Origin: Marsupella aquatica
Taxonomy: Eukaryota > Marchantiophyta
Reading direction: 5' to 3'
Assembly: GCA_973895155.1 (NCBI GenBank)
Contig: OZ316891.1
Span: 20,460,001-20,524,000 of the forward strand
DNA length: 64,000 bases
Both the position numbers and the translations under genes were made by a program. Numbering within the stretch: the stretch's first letter is position 1; every line of letters begins with the position of its first letter. The notes under the pieces were generated by a model. The model was not told the DNA's origin and searched no databases. It saw only the letters and a program-made list of their open reading frames with translations. Of the stretch, positions 48,165 to 59,653 are shown piece by piece.

Positions 48165-48606
48165 ATATAGCAGTGTCAAAAATATGCAATCCTACTCTTT
48201 CATTCCAAGGATTGTTGAAAGACTCGACCGTCTTCAACATCATGGGCAAAGTCCAGTCTGCTTACAAACTCGCTTACAAAATAATGTGAGATGACATCTG
48301 TGATCTATTCTAACCCATAATACCCCTAACTTTTGGTGGGAAGACACTCTAGAAGTCCTTAGACATGCTAGATCCAAACTTTTAAACTCATAAAACATAA
48401 CAAGCAAAATACACATTTATATATAATTTTGCTGTTACAATATTTAATACTGTACTTAACTCCAAACACAGAGGTGTATTATATTGAATATTTTATGCTA
48501 CAAGATATTATCCTAAATTTATGATGTATAAACCGATTTGAATATCAGGTGTTTTTTGGTTTTTGTTTTAGTACTATTGAATTTTTTATTAATGATGTCA
48601 CTGATA

Positions 48607-48950
48607 TGTTAGATATTGCTCTAGTCTTGTGACTCATGAGCTAACCATAGTTAGTCTAACTCGGGTTAGGACTAAGCTAATGTTAGCGATAGTGTTGTTG
48701 TGCATATAGCTAGGGCTGATGCCCGACCTTGGTGAAACTTAGGCTCATTGTTACGGAGCTAGTTGAGAGATAGGGAGAGCTTGTGCTGTGGATGCTTGGT
48801 ATGGCCGGTCGTCCTAGAGTGCAGTAAAGCTCTTGTGTGTTCCCGTGGACGTAGCCTCATGTGGAGGTGAACCACGTATCTCTCTATGTCGACTATTGTG
48901 CGTTGGATGGTTCACGGGCTTGTCGTTACGAATGTCGTCTATGCCCAACA
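48607..48950. mobile_element. Solo LTR (344 bp) with 5-bp target-site duplication
   Basis: It starts TGTTAGATATTG, ends ATGCCCAACA and is flanked by perfect TGATA direct repeats (48,602-48,606 and 48,951-48,955). The 3' two-thirds are nearly identical to the LTR at 17,937-18,281. The 5' third differs, which suggests two subfamilies. No internal retrotransposon sequence adjoins it. Confidence 0.92.
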
Positions 48951-48955
48951 TGATA

Positions 48956-49974
48956 GCCTCATTAACAAATGAAATGGGGATTCTTTCTATCCCTCTAGAG
49001 ATGTAATGCATGCATAGTAGTCACATATTTGATTGACTATGTGTCATCGCTATACCTTTATCATCAATATGCTATCAATGAATACCTACATTTGAAAATG
49101 TATACTTTAAAAATAAGTTGAAAAAATAGTTCTGTTAGGAAAGCCATTTGAAAGAGGTTCCCTTTTGTTCCATATGAGATACTCGGCGGCACATTGGTCA
49201 AATTTTGCTAATTAAATTGCATGAATGACTACACAGTTTCACAATCTGTCAGATTATATATTTGAGAGAGAGAGAGAGATACGAGAAGAAATGCTTTAAT
49301 TTGTAATGTTTTTTTATGAAAAGATAATAAAAAAAATTGAGGAATAAATTTTCTCTTCAATTGTTCACCTATTCGCTTCAAGGATACACTGATATGATCA
49401 TTGAGGGTTCGAGATCATACCTTGATCAGGAATTATGAGTCCCTAAGAATCTACCTTCAGTCGTACACGTTGGTAACTGCGGACAGCAATATGTCAATGT
49501 ACCCGTTTGTTGACTGGTCTCCTGCAATTCAGGCTTCCATCAATTCCAGCACTTTGAATTATTTTTTGATATGTCAAATTTGATTTTAGTCATGGAAAAG
49601 GATAGGGAGACATAGTGTTCATGACTACTTATGAGGAATTATCAACAAATTCTTGACATAATGTTAGTCGTGGTTTATCTGTCATGGAAGATAATGTGGA
49701 GACATTAGTATTCATAATAACTGGTTCTGGTGAATTAGCAATAAGTTCTTGAAATGTCAAGAAATTGCTGTCAGTTGATGCATGTACTGACAAAATGAAA
49801 AGAGGGAGAGAGATTTGGGGATCCACCCTGGTTCCCTGTAGGACTGGGAGGTTTCTTGTGCAAGTGGCCTCTCACTTTCATGTAAAGCCAATGTGGGCCA
49901 CTCACTTGATATGAAGGGTTGTGATGAAATCTGAAATTAAGGTGCTCAAAGTGGCTGTCTATTAACACCCCTAA
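48956..49974. other. Intergenic, no supported gene
   Basis: AT-rich sequence with a short GA microsatellite near 49,265 and no gene. Confidence 0.5.
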
Positions 49975-50440
49975 TAACCTCTCAAAGCTTTCCAGTAAGG
50001 GTTATATATATATTGCCAAGAACAAAAAATGTCAAACTGGGAAATAGAATACAGAGGAAAGTTGACCCAATATAGAGAAGAAAATAAGAGAAAACCCAGG
50101 ACAACAAAGAGTGGAAAACCCCAGAGTACCTTACAACAACAAAATAATTAAAACCCTATCGGCCAACAAAATGAAAATCTTACAAACTGAAAAGCTTGGT
50201 ACAACTCCGGATAAAGAGTATAGGGGCGTCACATTTTTTCTTCTTCTAGAGGCCCTAAACAGGCACAACCCTACAAGAACAATGAATGCTAGAGCTCTCA
50301 GTAGAGCTAATAGACAGTAGGGTCTAAACACAGAAATGAGGACAAAAACTAAGAGACAAGACCTAAGCTCTACACAAAAGACAACACATGCTAGAAAGAA
50401 ACAATAGATAAGGTTTACAGTAGAGACCTCCAAAGGAAGC
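49975..50440 (-). repeat. Dispersed repeat, copy 3
   Basis: Ordered matches to the copies at 17.0 and 35.3 kb: a TATATATATTGCC end, CCTTACAACAACAA, and CTGAAAAGCTTGGTACAACT followed by CCGG. There is no coding capacity. Confidence 0.5.
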
Positions 50441-50446
50441 AAGTAG

Positions 50447-50815
50447 AATAGGGCATCTCAAACCAGTTGTTTCCCGCTTTTTTTTGGTCAGCCATTGGGG
50501 GAATTTCCATCCTCAACCATGCCAAAACCCAACATTGAGGCAAACTTTGGGGGTTTTCTGTTTGAGATGAGTCACAACATCCGTCCCCATGTTAACTGAC
50601 CACCACCACAATTTTGAATTCAGTTTAGTTTTCTGAAGGGGTTGAGTGATTGCACCTACCAATTTTTGGTACAGATGCTGGTGCACTAGAAGCCCAAGTT
50701 AGTAGCAGTCTAATTTTCCAGGAACTTTCTATCCACGACCCCGGCTCGCAACATTCCAGTCACATAAAACCTCCACTCAACAACTACAGTAGAGTAGTTT
50801 GAGACGCCCTAATAA
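50447..50815. mobile_element. TIR element, ~369 bp
   Basis: The left end ATAGGGCATCTCAAACCA and the right end TAGTTTGAGACGCCCTAATA form matching inverted termini. The interior shares GATGCTGGTGCACTAG, TTTTCCAGGAACT and ACATAAAACCTCCACTCAAC with 52,150-52,348. No coding capacity. Confidence 0.6.
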
Positions 50816-51354
50816 TGTCAGGAGCAGCCATTTTTTTGTGGGCAAAAAACATCCGATCATTCACCTAAATAAGAGGCAAAAAAAAGGCATGCTAATGACA
50901 CTCAAGCTGAAATTTAAAAGATTCTGTTTCATTGCCAACAACTAATGCACTATTGGGGAATGTTAGCCATGACATATTCTACAACAATCAGAAACTACTA
51001 TATATTTGAAAGAAAATTCATGGCTCCTTTGTAGGTTAATTTTTGGTACTTGTTCCTTCATCATCTTTTGGTTGGGGACCCCTTGACTTGTTTTTCTTGG
51101 GGCTCTTTCCCCTCCTTTCCTTTCCTTTCCTTCATTGGATTGCTTTTACTTTGGGATCATGTCTCTCGGTTCTGCAATTTTTTGCCTTTGGGCACTGTGA
51201 TATATTAAATACTCCATAACCAGACATGTGCTTGTCTGTAAGGGTATAAATAGTAGCTACCTTGGCTAATGTTTAAAAAGAAGAAATTAGTTCGTGGACC
51301 CCTTGGCTAATAAAATCAGGGGGAAGAGTCGATCTGAGCCGTCTCCATTTCTTA
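50816..51354 (+). repeat. Dispersed repeat, copy 4 (partial), in AT-rich DNA
   Basis: About 51,060-51,215 is the plus-strand counterpart of the 17.0/35.3-kb repeat (TTTGGGATCATGTCTCTCGG; GGGCACTGTGATATATT). A CCTTT microsatellite lies near 51,112-51,132. No gene. Confidence 0.45.
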
Positions 51355-51640
51355 TCTCCGGAAATCTCGTCCGTCCATCATAATGGCCAATCTATGGCTC
51401 AAAAGAAAGATCTCAAATAGATCTATGGATGGGTTCTGTCCGTTTTGCAAATGGGTTAATATTTTTCAAATGAAAAATTAAACAAATCCAAGCCTTCCTA
51501 GCCGTCGATTTTGTTGATTTTACGATCTTTGCCGTCCATTTTGTAATGCCTCTAGAAATCTTATTCATCCATGTTAGAAGACGATCTAGGGTGCAAAAGA
51601 AAGATCTCAATGAGATCTACGACTGTGTATTTTTTGTTTT
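51355..51640. repeat. Tandem duplication, about 194-bp period
   Basis: AAAAGAAAGATCTCAA occurs at about 51,401 and 51,595. It is accompanied by repeated GAAATCT..TC.TCCAT and GATCTA text. Confidence 0.65.
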
Positions 51641-52348
51641 GAGAATGAGTAAATAGTTTTGAGTATAAAATTCAATGAACTTTCAAGATTCTAGCCATTC
51701 CTCCTCCCTGATCCTGGGTTTCTATGTGTTCTTCCCAACATTAATGGCTGTACAATACGAGAGGTCCTTACATACCGGGAGTTGTAGTTTAACAAGGAAG
51801 TTATCAAGTTAGTTATTAGTCATTATTTATTATATGAAAAATACTTTTTATAAATCTTTGAATTTAAGTTTTTAAATTGAAAATGTAACTAAAACGGTTA
51901 CATAGTGACAGTTTTAACCGTCTTGCTCTTTGCATTTCCAATGTTTTTACTTTTCTTTTTACGGCACGGCGTCCCAAAATTTACACCCAAATTGACACAA
52001 ACACGAATGAAACCTATAAGTTTGATTCACAAAACTGACGAGTCTTGTTTGTTGTGGTTGTCGTTGACGTGGCACGCTGTGGTGCCAGGAACTTTGGAAG
52101 GGACCTCTAGTGGGGTCCGTAAAAAATGGTTGCACCAAGCAATTGCACCGACCAATACTTGCTACGGATGCTGGTGCACTAGCTGCCCGAGTTAGTAGCG
52201 GTCGTGTTTTCCAGGAACTGCAGATCTTCTATCTGCAACCTGGCCCACAACATTCCGGTCGCATAAAACCTCCACTCAACAACCAGGTCTTCCATACGCG
52301 ACCCGGCCCAAAACATTCTGGTCACATAAAACCTCCACTCAACAACTA
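51641..52348. other. Intergenic, includes relic shared with the 50.4-kb TIR element
   Basis: No gene. The segment 52,150-52,348 matches the interior of 50,650-50,790 (GATGCTGGTGCACTAG, TTCCAGGAACT). CCACTCAACAAC is repeated twice with GACCCGGCCCAAAACATTC-type text. Confidence 0.5.
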
Positions 52349-52833
52349 GAGTAGGGAGTCTCAAATATGTGAATTTTGCGAGCAGGACCACACCTGAGAC
52401 TGCCCCAGGTCGGGCTAACGGTCCTGACTGGTTGGGCACCAAATGTCACGCCCAGGATTTAGTGACCGATAGGGAGGGCCGGCAAAACCTTGCAGACTAC
52501 CTCGCAACTCTGTGCTTTGTCCCTGAAAGATTGAAGGTAGAGGGTCCAGCTTGCCAGTGTTCAAAGCGAGCGTCACGGACCCACTCAATGTTGACAACAC
52601 CCGGAAAAAAATGGCCCGGGTGTACCCATTTTTAGTGTGCGCGAGTGCTTTCGGCCCCCAGTGAGATCATTTTTTTTGGCCATATTTGAGAAGCCTTTTT
52701 TTGGCCATATTTGAGAAGCCCTGGCCCGGGTGTACCCATTTAAAGTGTGCTCGAGTGCTTTCGGGCCCCAGTGAGATCATTTTTTGGGCCATATTTGAGA
52801 AGCCCTAGTAGAGTAGTTTTGAGACCCCTAATA
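52349..52833. mobile_element. TIR element, ~485 bp, with internal 110-bp duplication
   Basis: The left end GTAGGGAGTCTCAAATATG and the right end GTTTTGAGACCCCTAATA belong to the GTCTCAAA terminus family. Inside, TGGCCCGGGTGTACCCATTT occurs at 52,612 and 52,722, and GGCCATATTTGAGAAGCC occurs three times. No coding capacity. Confidence 0.5.
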
Positions 52834-55800
52834 AAAGAAAGTTGGGGAGGTATTGTGTTGGCAACCCAAGTCGCCCACAAAGGCCGAATTCAAATTAAAG
52901 GAGAAGAGGAGGAGATTAGAGCTCAGGTTCCGTATAATCCTCGTAACGCTTCGATGAAGCTTTTCCCAAATATAGTGCCAACAACAAAACAAGCGAAGCA
53001 GTCCGAAAATAGCTCGAGCGAGAAATCGATTGACATCGATCGTCGTACTCTCTCGCAGATTGGGAGGCAGCGAGACAGACAGACCCTAATCTCTACACGA
53101 GCTCGCTCGATCGACTGTACCAGTGGAAAACGATCGCGGATAACTTGTTGATCGACGGAGAGGGGTTCTGTGCCTCGTTGGCAGGCAAGCAATCAATCTC
53201 TTTGCCCAGACGCATGGGTACCCACACCTTGCTCGTTCACGCTACCTCGGCAGAGGGCGTCGATCGCATCAGCTGCTGGCGAAGCAGCTGAGTCTCGTCC
53301 AGTCTGGTGGTGGAGTGTTCGGCGGGACGGAGAGCTTTTTGGAGGGGAAGAGTGAAAGGCGTGGAGTTTGAGAATTTTGCCTTTGGTGCCAATTTGATGA
53401 GGCGAAGCTCTGGAGGTGGTGAGAAAGATTTGCGTCCTACGAACAAGATACGCACGCACCGGTGAGTCTTTTCTGCACTCGGCCAGAACTCGCAGCACTC
53501 GTGGTTCCGGAGCTAGCTCTCTTGACGTCCGACGCTGGTCATAGGGTGTCGTATGAAATGAAAATTTCTGCGCTACTTTCTCGTGGTCGTTGGGTGGCTT
53601 GCTTGAGGGGCGGGCCCTCTTCCAGTTTGGGTGGTGCGGTGATGTTTTCGGGGGAAGTGTGGTTGAGTGCTGGTGTGAGTGAAAAAAAGGTAACGCTACA
53701 GTAGCTGCGATTCGACTCGTTTATTAGGTTTGCACAGAGTCGCTTCTTCCTCGCGCATCGGTGCGCCTGAATAATTGGATAGACGGAACAAACGCTTGAT
53801 GTTAATGTCTGTCCAACGAGGCGTGGCGTGAGAGACCCAGGCCCAAGACAAGTCAAGGTTGGAAGAAAATGAACCACGAGATTTAGTCCACCTCGCCACT
53901 CAGCAGAAGGACGAGATGTCAGTGCCCAGTCACTGATTTGTGAGTTTGGTGGTGCTACGGTGTCCTTGTTTATTTTTTGCTGAATGAAGTGCACGATGGC
54001 CGGGTATGGGTCACCGCGAGTGTCCGAGTCTGCTGCTCTTCTCCTCTCTTGGGGGTTGGGGGACTAGTGACCGTTGCGTAAGCTGGGTCGGGCATAGACA
54101 TCTACATTGGACACTCCAGTGAGTCTTGTCCTAGTCTTTTTGAGATTTGGTGTGCCTTTTTAATCTTACGTTAGGATATGCGGGGTTTATTTGCGCAATT
54201 TCGTCGACCTTTCTCAAATATGATTAAACACTATGTAACTTTTTCTTGTCCCAAAAACCTTACCAGAAATGGAGACGTGTTCAGAGGTTCAGTCACCACC
54301 TTTTAATAACCGAACGTGCAGTGACACTCAACGAGCAGGATTTTAATTTTGGCTCTCCCTCAGTCGTCTTCAGAAAATAAGTATGCGCCGTAGTCAAACA
54401 TGTTCGTGAGTGTCAAGTTTTCCGATTGATATCAATTATCTAGTACCGAACAGTCTTGTGCAACCATGACAATAATTCCCTTTTGACGTCTCTGAGCACT
54501 CTGTACGATTGTAGTTTGGAACAAGACCCTCACGGAAGAACGCTCCAATTTAGCCTGGAACTTTATGGGGTTTAGTGATTATTCCCGTCTCGAGTTGATT
54601 TCCATTGCGAGTCTTATTTGCCGATAAGATTGCGAAAATTTGACAGGCGGATGTCTAGAGCGTTGAAGTATGGGAAAAGCTTCTCATCTCGAGGAGTTTT
54701 TTTGCGCTTTTGGAATTTTTTCATGCATTGAACCATGTTCTCTAACCGCGAAGTTCATAAACCAGTACTCAACAGCTTGAGAACCACTACTCGCCATAGT
54801 TAATGTGTTCATCAAGTAGAAGAAGCTACACGATAGTATTCATGTGAAGATCACGGAAGCTTTACGTCTGCTCCAGAAGAAGTGAGTATAGCGCAGTGTC
54901 ACCGGGTGCAGTTTTGACTTGGGGGTTCTTTTTGAGTCCGCGATGAACAGCCTTTTTCCGTTCTTCTAGAATTATTATTATCCTAGAAAGGACGGAGGGT
55001 CTTTGGACTAGGAAACGTCTGTTGTCGAGGAAACCTTTTTCAAGAACGTGCAGGTCATTTTGTGAAATTCTTCGTTTTTCCTTAGCAATTCGAAAGGAAT
55101 GCTTAATAAGCGTAGGTAGGCGGAGTGAACCTGCTACTAGTGCACAACTTGGTTGTGGTTGCTTACGAGGTTATCGATGGACGAAAAGGGTTTGGTGCGG
55201 GGCTTGATTCGTTTCTTAGGAGGAGAGGCCCTATGAGGCAGGCTCCGATGGTGGAGAGGAGTAAACCGAATAAAAAGAATATGCCAGAAAGGGTTACTTC
55301 AAGAAGGATGAATTATATTTCTGAAGGCGTCTATGGTGAGATGATGAGTGTCGGTAGGATTCTGTTACAAGTAGTGAAGAGCGAAGAGTGAAGTGGGTGC
55401 ATGTTATAAGGCAGCCTCTCAGAGAGATGAGCCTGTACAGAAAGTATTTCGGTTTCTGGTTTCGCGGGATTTTCACAGAGAGCTGAAGAGTGGCAGTAGA
55501 AGGTAGTCGTGCACGACAGACTTCTTGTTTTACAAAGAGCTTTAAAGAGAGGTAAACAGTCACTGTTGAAAGGTAGTTGACAAGCTACTTTGTGCTATAC
55601 GCACTGGAGCTTCAGAAAGACAATAGTCGTGGTCATGATATGTACTGCCGGCTTCAATTTTGATAGGGAGAGAGTTATAAATAGAGGCGCACACTGGCAG
55701 GCGGAAGGAGGAGTTATTGGGAGCAGGTGTTGTTTCTTGTGTGGTGCTTTCGTCAATGCATGGGATGATCTCTTGAAAGGCGCCGCGTCTGATTATTGAT

Positions 55801-55883
55801 TTTTGCTTATCTTGTTGCTTGATGCTGCTAGATTTGCAGGTCGAAGAACAAACGAGATCAGGAAGAGAGAGTAGAACAATATA
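52834..55883 (+). promoter_or_regulatory. Promoter and probable long 5' leader/intron of the SAM gene
   Basis: No domain-bearing frame. The region 52,850-53,460 is GC-richer and CGAG-rich, as expected of a promoter and first noncoding exon. A good donor CACCGGTGAGTC lies at about 53,461. A good acceptor TAGATTTGCAG ends at about 55,838, only 45 bp before the start codon. A roughly 2.4-kb leader intron is therefore plausible but needs transcript data. Confidence 0.4.
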
Positions 55884-57212
55884 ATGCCCGCAGCTATGGA
55901 GGGTTGGCGCTCGTCAGGGGCCTCGTCGAAGGAAGAGCAAGAATCGGGGGGAACGACAGGTAGCGGAGGCACAGGGATGAAAATTAGCGAGCTGGCCCAG
56001 CTTATACCTTTGGTTGCAGCTGGCAGCAAGAGGCAACGAAGGCCGAGTGTGCGGCTGGGCGAGATTGGGGATCTCAAAGTAGCAGCCTCCAAGAGTGAAT
56101 CGTTAAGTTCAGTGAGATGGATTTCTCCGAATTTAATTCCCAAGAAGTCGTCGTCGGGCGTCACGAGAGGAGGTAAATTGCCGAGGACGAGGCCGCTTGC
56201 CAATGTTACGCACCGTGGAGAGATTGGACAGGTTCTTGGCTCCCCCAAAGTGGGCACTAACGAGGTCGTCGTAGTTCCTGCTGCCCCTATTGCGTCTACT
56301 GAGGTTCCTGCAGGAGACGATGTTGAGAAGGACGAGGAAGATGGAGACGCGGAGGAAGCAGCGCCTCCTAGCACTAGTGGACGGGGAAATTACGGTAATC
56401 TCACTACGAGCCCTCGATATGGTACCAATAGGAGGGGGAAACCCGGTAAGCGTAAACGAGCTGCCAGCATTCGATCTAGCAGTATTGCGAAGACTATCGG
56501 AGAGGTAGCACTTAATCGCAAAGCGAAGGAGCTTCAGAAAGTCGGATACATCGGTAACCTGATACCAGCCGCAGCGCCAGCTGCCTCCACTGCAGACGTT
56601 TCGGAGCAATTGAATATAGAGTTCGCCGAGCTGAGCGGTACGCAGGCGGACATGGAGGAAGACAGTGGCGCAGGGAGGGGTGGTCCTGGCAGTAACAACA
56701 ATAATGATGAAGAGAACAGTGATGAAGAAGAACACACTCAGAACGGTGACACGGAGGTATTGGAAGGCGACAATGGCAACGGCGAAGATTCCTCAGGACG
56801 ACATGAAGAGGATGAGCCCGGGACCAGCCTTGGCGTTAGAGATAACCAAATTATGGACACGAATGGAACTAAGGGTGCTCCCCATGATTTCCAGCTACCT
56901 AACAAGGGCGATCACAGGGATCATTGCACCAGTCGACTGACTGATGGCGAGAAGGATCGCAAGAACGCCCTGCTGGTCAGAGAAGCGTCCATGAACGGGA
57001 GACGAGGTGATGCACGAGTCAGGGATTGGCTCGGCTCGCTCGGTCTTGAGAAGTATAGCGACCTATTCGAGGAGAACGAAGTGGACAATGATGTCTTACA
57101 CCTCCTGACTTTCGAGGATCTCAAAGAAATGGGTGTTGTGGCCGTTGGGGCTCGTCGCAAGATGTTTGCTGCTATTCAACTGTTGGTTCCGTCTACCTTG
57201 GTGGGCCGTTAG
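55884..57212 (+). CDS. SAM (sterile alpha motif) domain protein
   Basis: A single-exon frame of 442 residues. The N-terminal third is basic and low-complexity and holds KRQRRPSVRLGEIGD (about 49-63). I associate this motif with a small family of plant SAM-domain proteins. A basic stretch, GKPGKRKRAASIR, near 191-203 could be a nuclear localisation signal. The middle is acidic (EE/GD runs). The C-terminus (about 379-434) is a SAM domain with VRDWLGSLGLEKYSDLFEEN, LLTFEDLKEMGV and GARRKMFAAI. SAM domains mediate protein-protein or RNA interactions. The partner here is unknown. The start ATG follows a plausible splice acceptor at 55,838. The minus-strand frames over this gene are shadows. Confidence 0.88.
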   Translation: MPAAMEGWRSSGASSKEEQESGGTTGSGGTGMKISELAQLIPLVAAGSKRQRRPSVRLGEIGDLKVAASKSESLSSVRWISPNLIPKKSSSGVTRGGKLPRTRPLANVTHRGEIGQVLGSPKVGTNEVVVVPAAPIASTEVPAGDDVEKDEEDGDAEEAAPPSTSGRGNYGNLTTSPRYGTNRRGKPGKRKRAASIRSSSIAKTIGEVALNRKAKELQKVGYIGNLIPAAAPAASTADVSEQLNIEFAELSGTQADMEEDSGAGRGGPGSNNNNDEENSDEEEHTQNGDTEVLEGDNGNGEDSSGRHEEDEPGTSLGVRDNQIMDTNGTKGAPHDFQLPNKGDHRDHCTSRLTDGEKDRKNALLVREASMNGRRGDARVRDWLGSLGLEKYSDLFEENEVDNDVLHLLTFEDLKEMGVVAVGARRKMFAAIQLLVPSTLVGR

Positions 57213-59653
57213 TCCAAGCTAGTAAGCAGGTGAGAAGAATCTTGTATGTACAACTGATCCACACGTAGTAAGGAACAACAACTTTGCAACAGGCTCACCA
57301 AATTTCTATGAGGGGAATCTAACAGCAAGGCTAAGGATGGTGTTCCTGTTGACGAGTGCGATCACTGTGTATTATTCGCGGACCTCTTGCAAGGATGTTT
57401 TTTGGGTGGACGATGAAACATGCCTGCAGGTGAAAATGTACAACTACAAACGAGAAGGGTCCTTCCAGGGCTGTTGAATGCATAATTCCGGTTTAGGATG
57501 TGTGGGCTCGTTCCGTTATGAACTTGTTTCTAGTCGAACGAGTACTTTAGGACTTCGAACCTAGTTTTGTAGCCTTTATTTGTGAAATAGATAGATAGGT
57601 AGATAACCCTAAACCAATTGCTGCTGACGGACTGTTCCAGACTGTTTGTAACGATGAACCTCGTCGCTCATTGCTCAGAACAATCTGCAGGCTGGGTAGC
57701 TTTCCTAACTAGCAGGGTTTTGGTGGTCTTCCCCTCAGAGGAGCTTATTGTGTGAAATCCTAGTATGATCAACGAATCAAGATAAGGTTTGGAACTATAT
57801 CTGCTGGAACTTTTCCGACAACAAGCTCCTCTGACGAGTTGATTGTAAATGTTGTCCGACACTTTAGTATGAGCTTCCTCCGCCTCACGTAGTCTAAACT
57901 GCGGAAAAAAGGTTGTACCCAAGGGGTAAGATAGTTCCGCGGTGGGTGGGAGGACGCTCATACTTTTGAGCAAACTCTTGATAGAGAATGTAGACCAATG
58001 TGAAACTCTACTTTGTTTCTTCTACGCTACATAGTTTATCTTCACCAAATGTCCCAGATTCTGACAATGTACAAAGCTTCATTTCAAGTGCTCGTTGTCT
58101 ATCTAGTGCACATCTTACTTTTAAGCAGGTTTCCATGGGTTCATCCGAATCCTGGAAAACTGGCATGCTGAGTAATTTACCATTATGAACTTCTCTAGTT
58201 TCCCATCCCTTCAATAGCTATGCCTTGCGTTACTTCGTATTGTCTATATGCGAACTTCTCAGGCATGAAGAAATCATTGCTTTTCAATGACACAGGAGAT
58301 TTCAATTATGTCGGAGAACAAATCTTGCCATTGGAAATGTGTCAATCGGGATTGTAAAAATGTCGGTTCAGCGGTCTATCCCCGTGAGACTTTCAGTAAG
58401 ATGCTGAGTGCTGAAAGGCCGAGCTCTCGCAGCAATCTACAGGGGCTTTACTCCATATGTACACTTCAAGCTGCTTTTAGGTTTCTACTGAGTGAATCAA
58501 GATTATCAGAAATGCCTGACCGAAAGAAGAACATCTCAACAAATGTCTTCGATTATCTGGTCTCCAAATCGCTATTCTCCCATAATTCGTCGTACATTAG
58601 ATCGGTTCTTGAACACATCCTTCACAATACACCTGATTGTGAAACTTAAGTTTGCTTGGAAACGATGCACACTCGCTGTAAGTTTCAGTTCAGAGTTTCA
58701 AATGGGATCAAATTGTCCGTCTGGAACAGAGTGGTGCCCGGGTACTGTAGCTCCATATCAAGAGCAGTGTGACCGGTGCCATAGTCATATCTTGTAGCAT
58801 TTCCACCTGATAGTCTCTTGCTTTGTTGAAAGTCCTTCATGCCCGATCTGCTTTCCTCCCATGAGGCAAATTTGCGTTCTTTCTTACAAATAAAAGCATG
58901 GTTGTTTGGCCATCCCCTTCGAAAGAAATGACCCACCAATCCTCAAGCCTCATGGGCCAGTAGTCACCTTTGCCAGTAAAGAAACAACTTTGCTCTAACA
59001 AAGTGCTCCGTCATGAGCCCTGAGAGCGGGACCATGGCGAAAGTCAACTGGCAATGGGAATAACAAATTGACTTTTATGCGTCAATGTTACAAGAGGAGG
59101 GTCCTCATTTGGCAAAAATCTGTGCTGAAAATGGGATTAACAAATGAATTTTCTCACATCAATGCTACCAGATGATGGTCCCCTCTTCAGCCTGGAATAA
59201 CATGGGGGTGAATATACCATAAAAATACTCTTGAAAATCTGTACCAGCCCAAAAACAATACTATAGGAAAATTGTAACTACTGTAGCGTTATTGGACAAA
59301 AATGCCCAGGTAGGTCACAAAGTTTGACAAGTAACTCAAAAATAGACCACTTCAAGCCTCATTGTAAACTGAATTAGTGTCATTCCATTGTATAAACCGT
59401 CCAATCCGACCTGCAAGGTTACACATTTGTGGGTCCATCTAACCATCAATCATTTCCTTTAGCACAAATTAAAAATTTCAATATGGTGACCGTGACTCAA
59501 GGAAAACTCTACGGTGCTTCGTCTAGCATCAGTTTTTGAGATTGGACACAATTAAACGTTTGTTAAGATTACATCTTCGGGTTCCAAAAGTCCGTCTAGC
59601 ATTTTTGGATACCATGGGGGCCCTTTTGCCTTCAAAGAAACTTTATTAGCGTC
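57213..59653. other. Intergenic and 3' UTRs, no supported gene
   Basis: The first few hundred bases probably include the SAM gene 3' UTR. GATAGATAGGTAGATA with AACCCTAAACC lies at 57,583-57,615. The frame at 58,287-58,649 has no domain and is not called. The right end should hold the 3' UTR of the minus-strand kinase gene. Confidence 0.45.

Noticed and set aside
55793-56374. 193-codon frame on -
   Set aside because: It is a shadow of the SAM gene on the opposite strand, driven by serine and proline codons.
58287-58649. 120-codon frame on + after the SAM gene
   Set aside because: No domain, and it lies in a region with no splice or promoter cues. It probably lies in 3' UTR or intergenic sequence.
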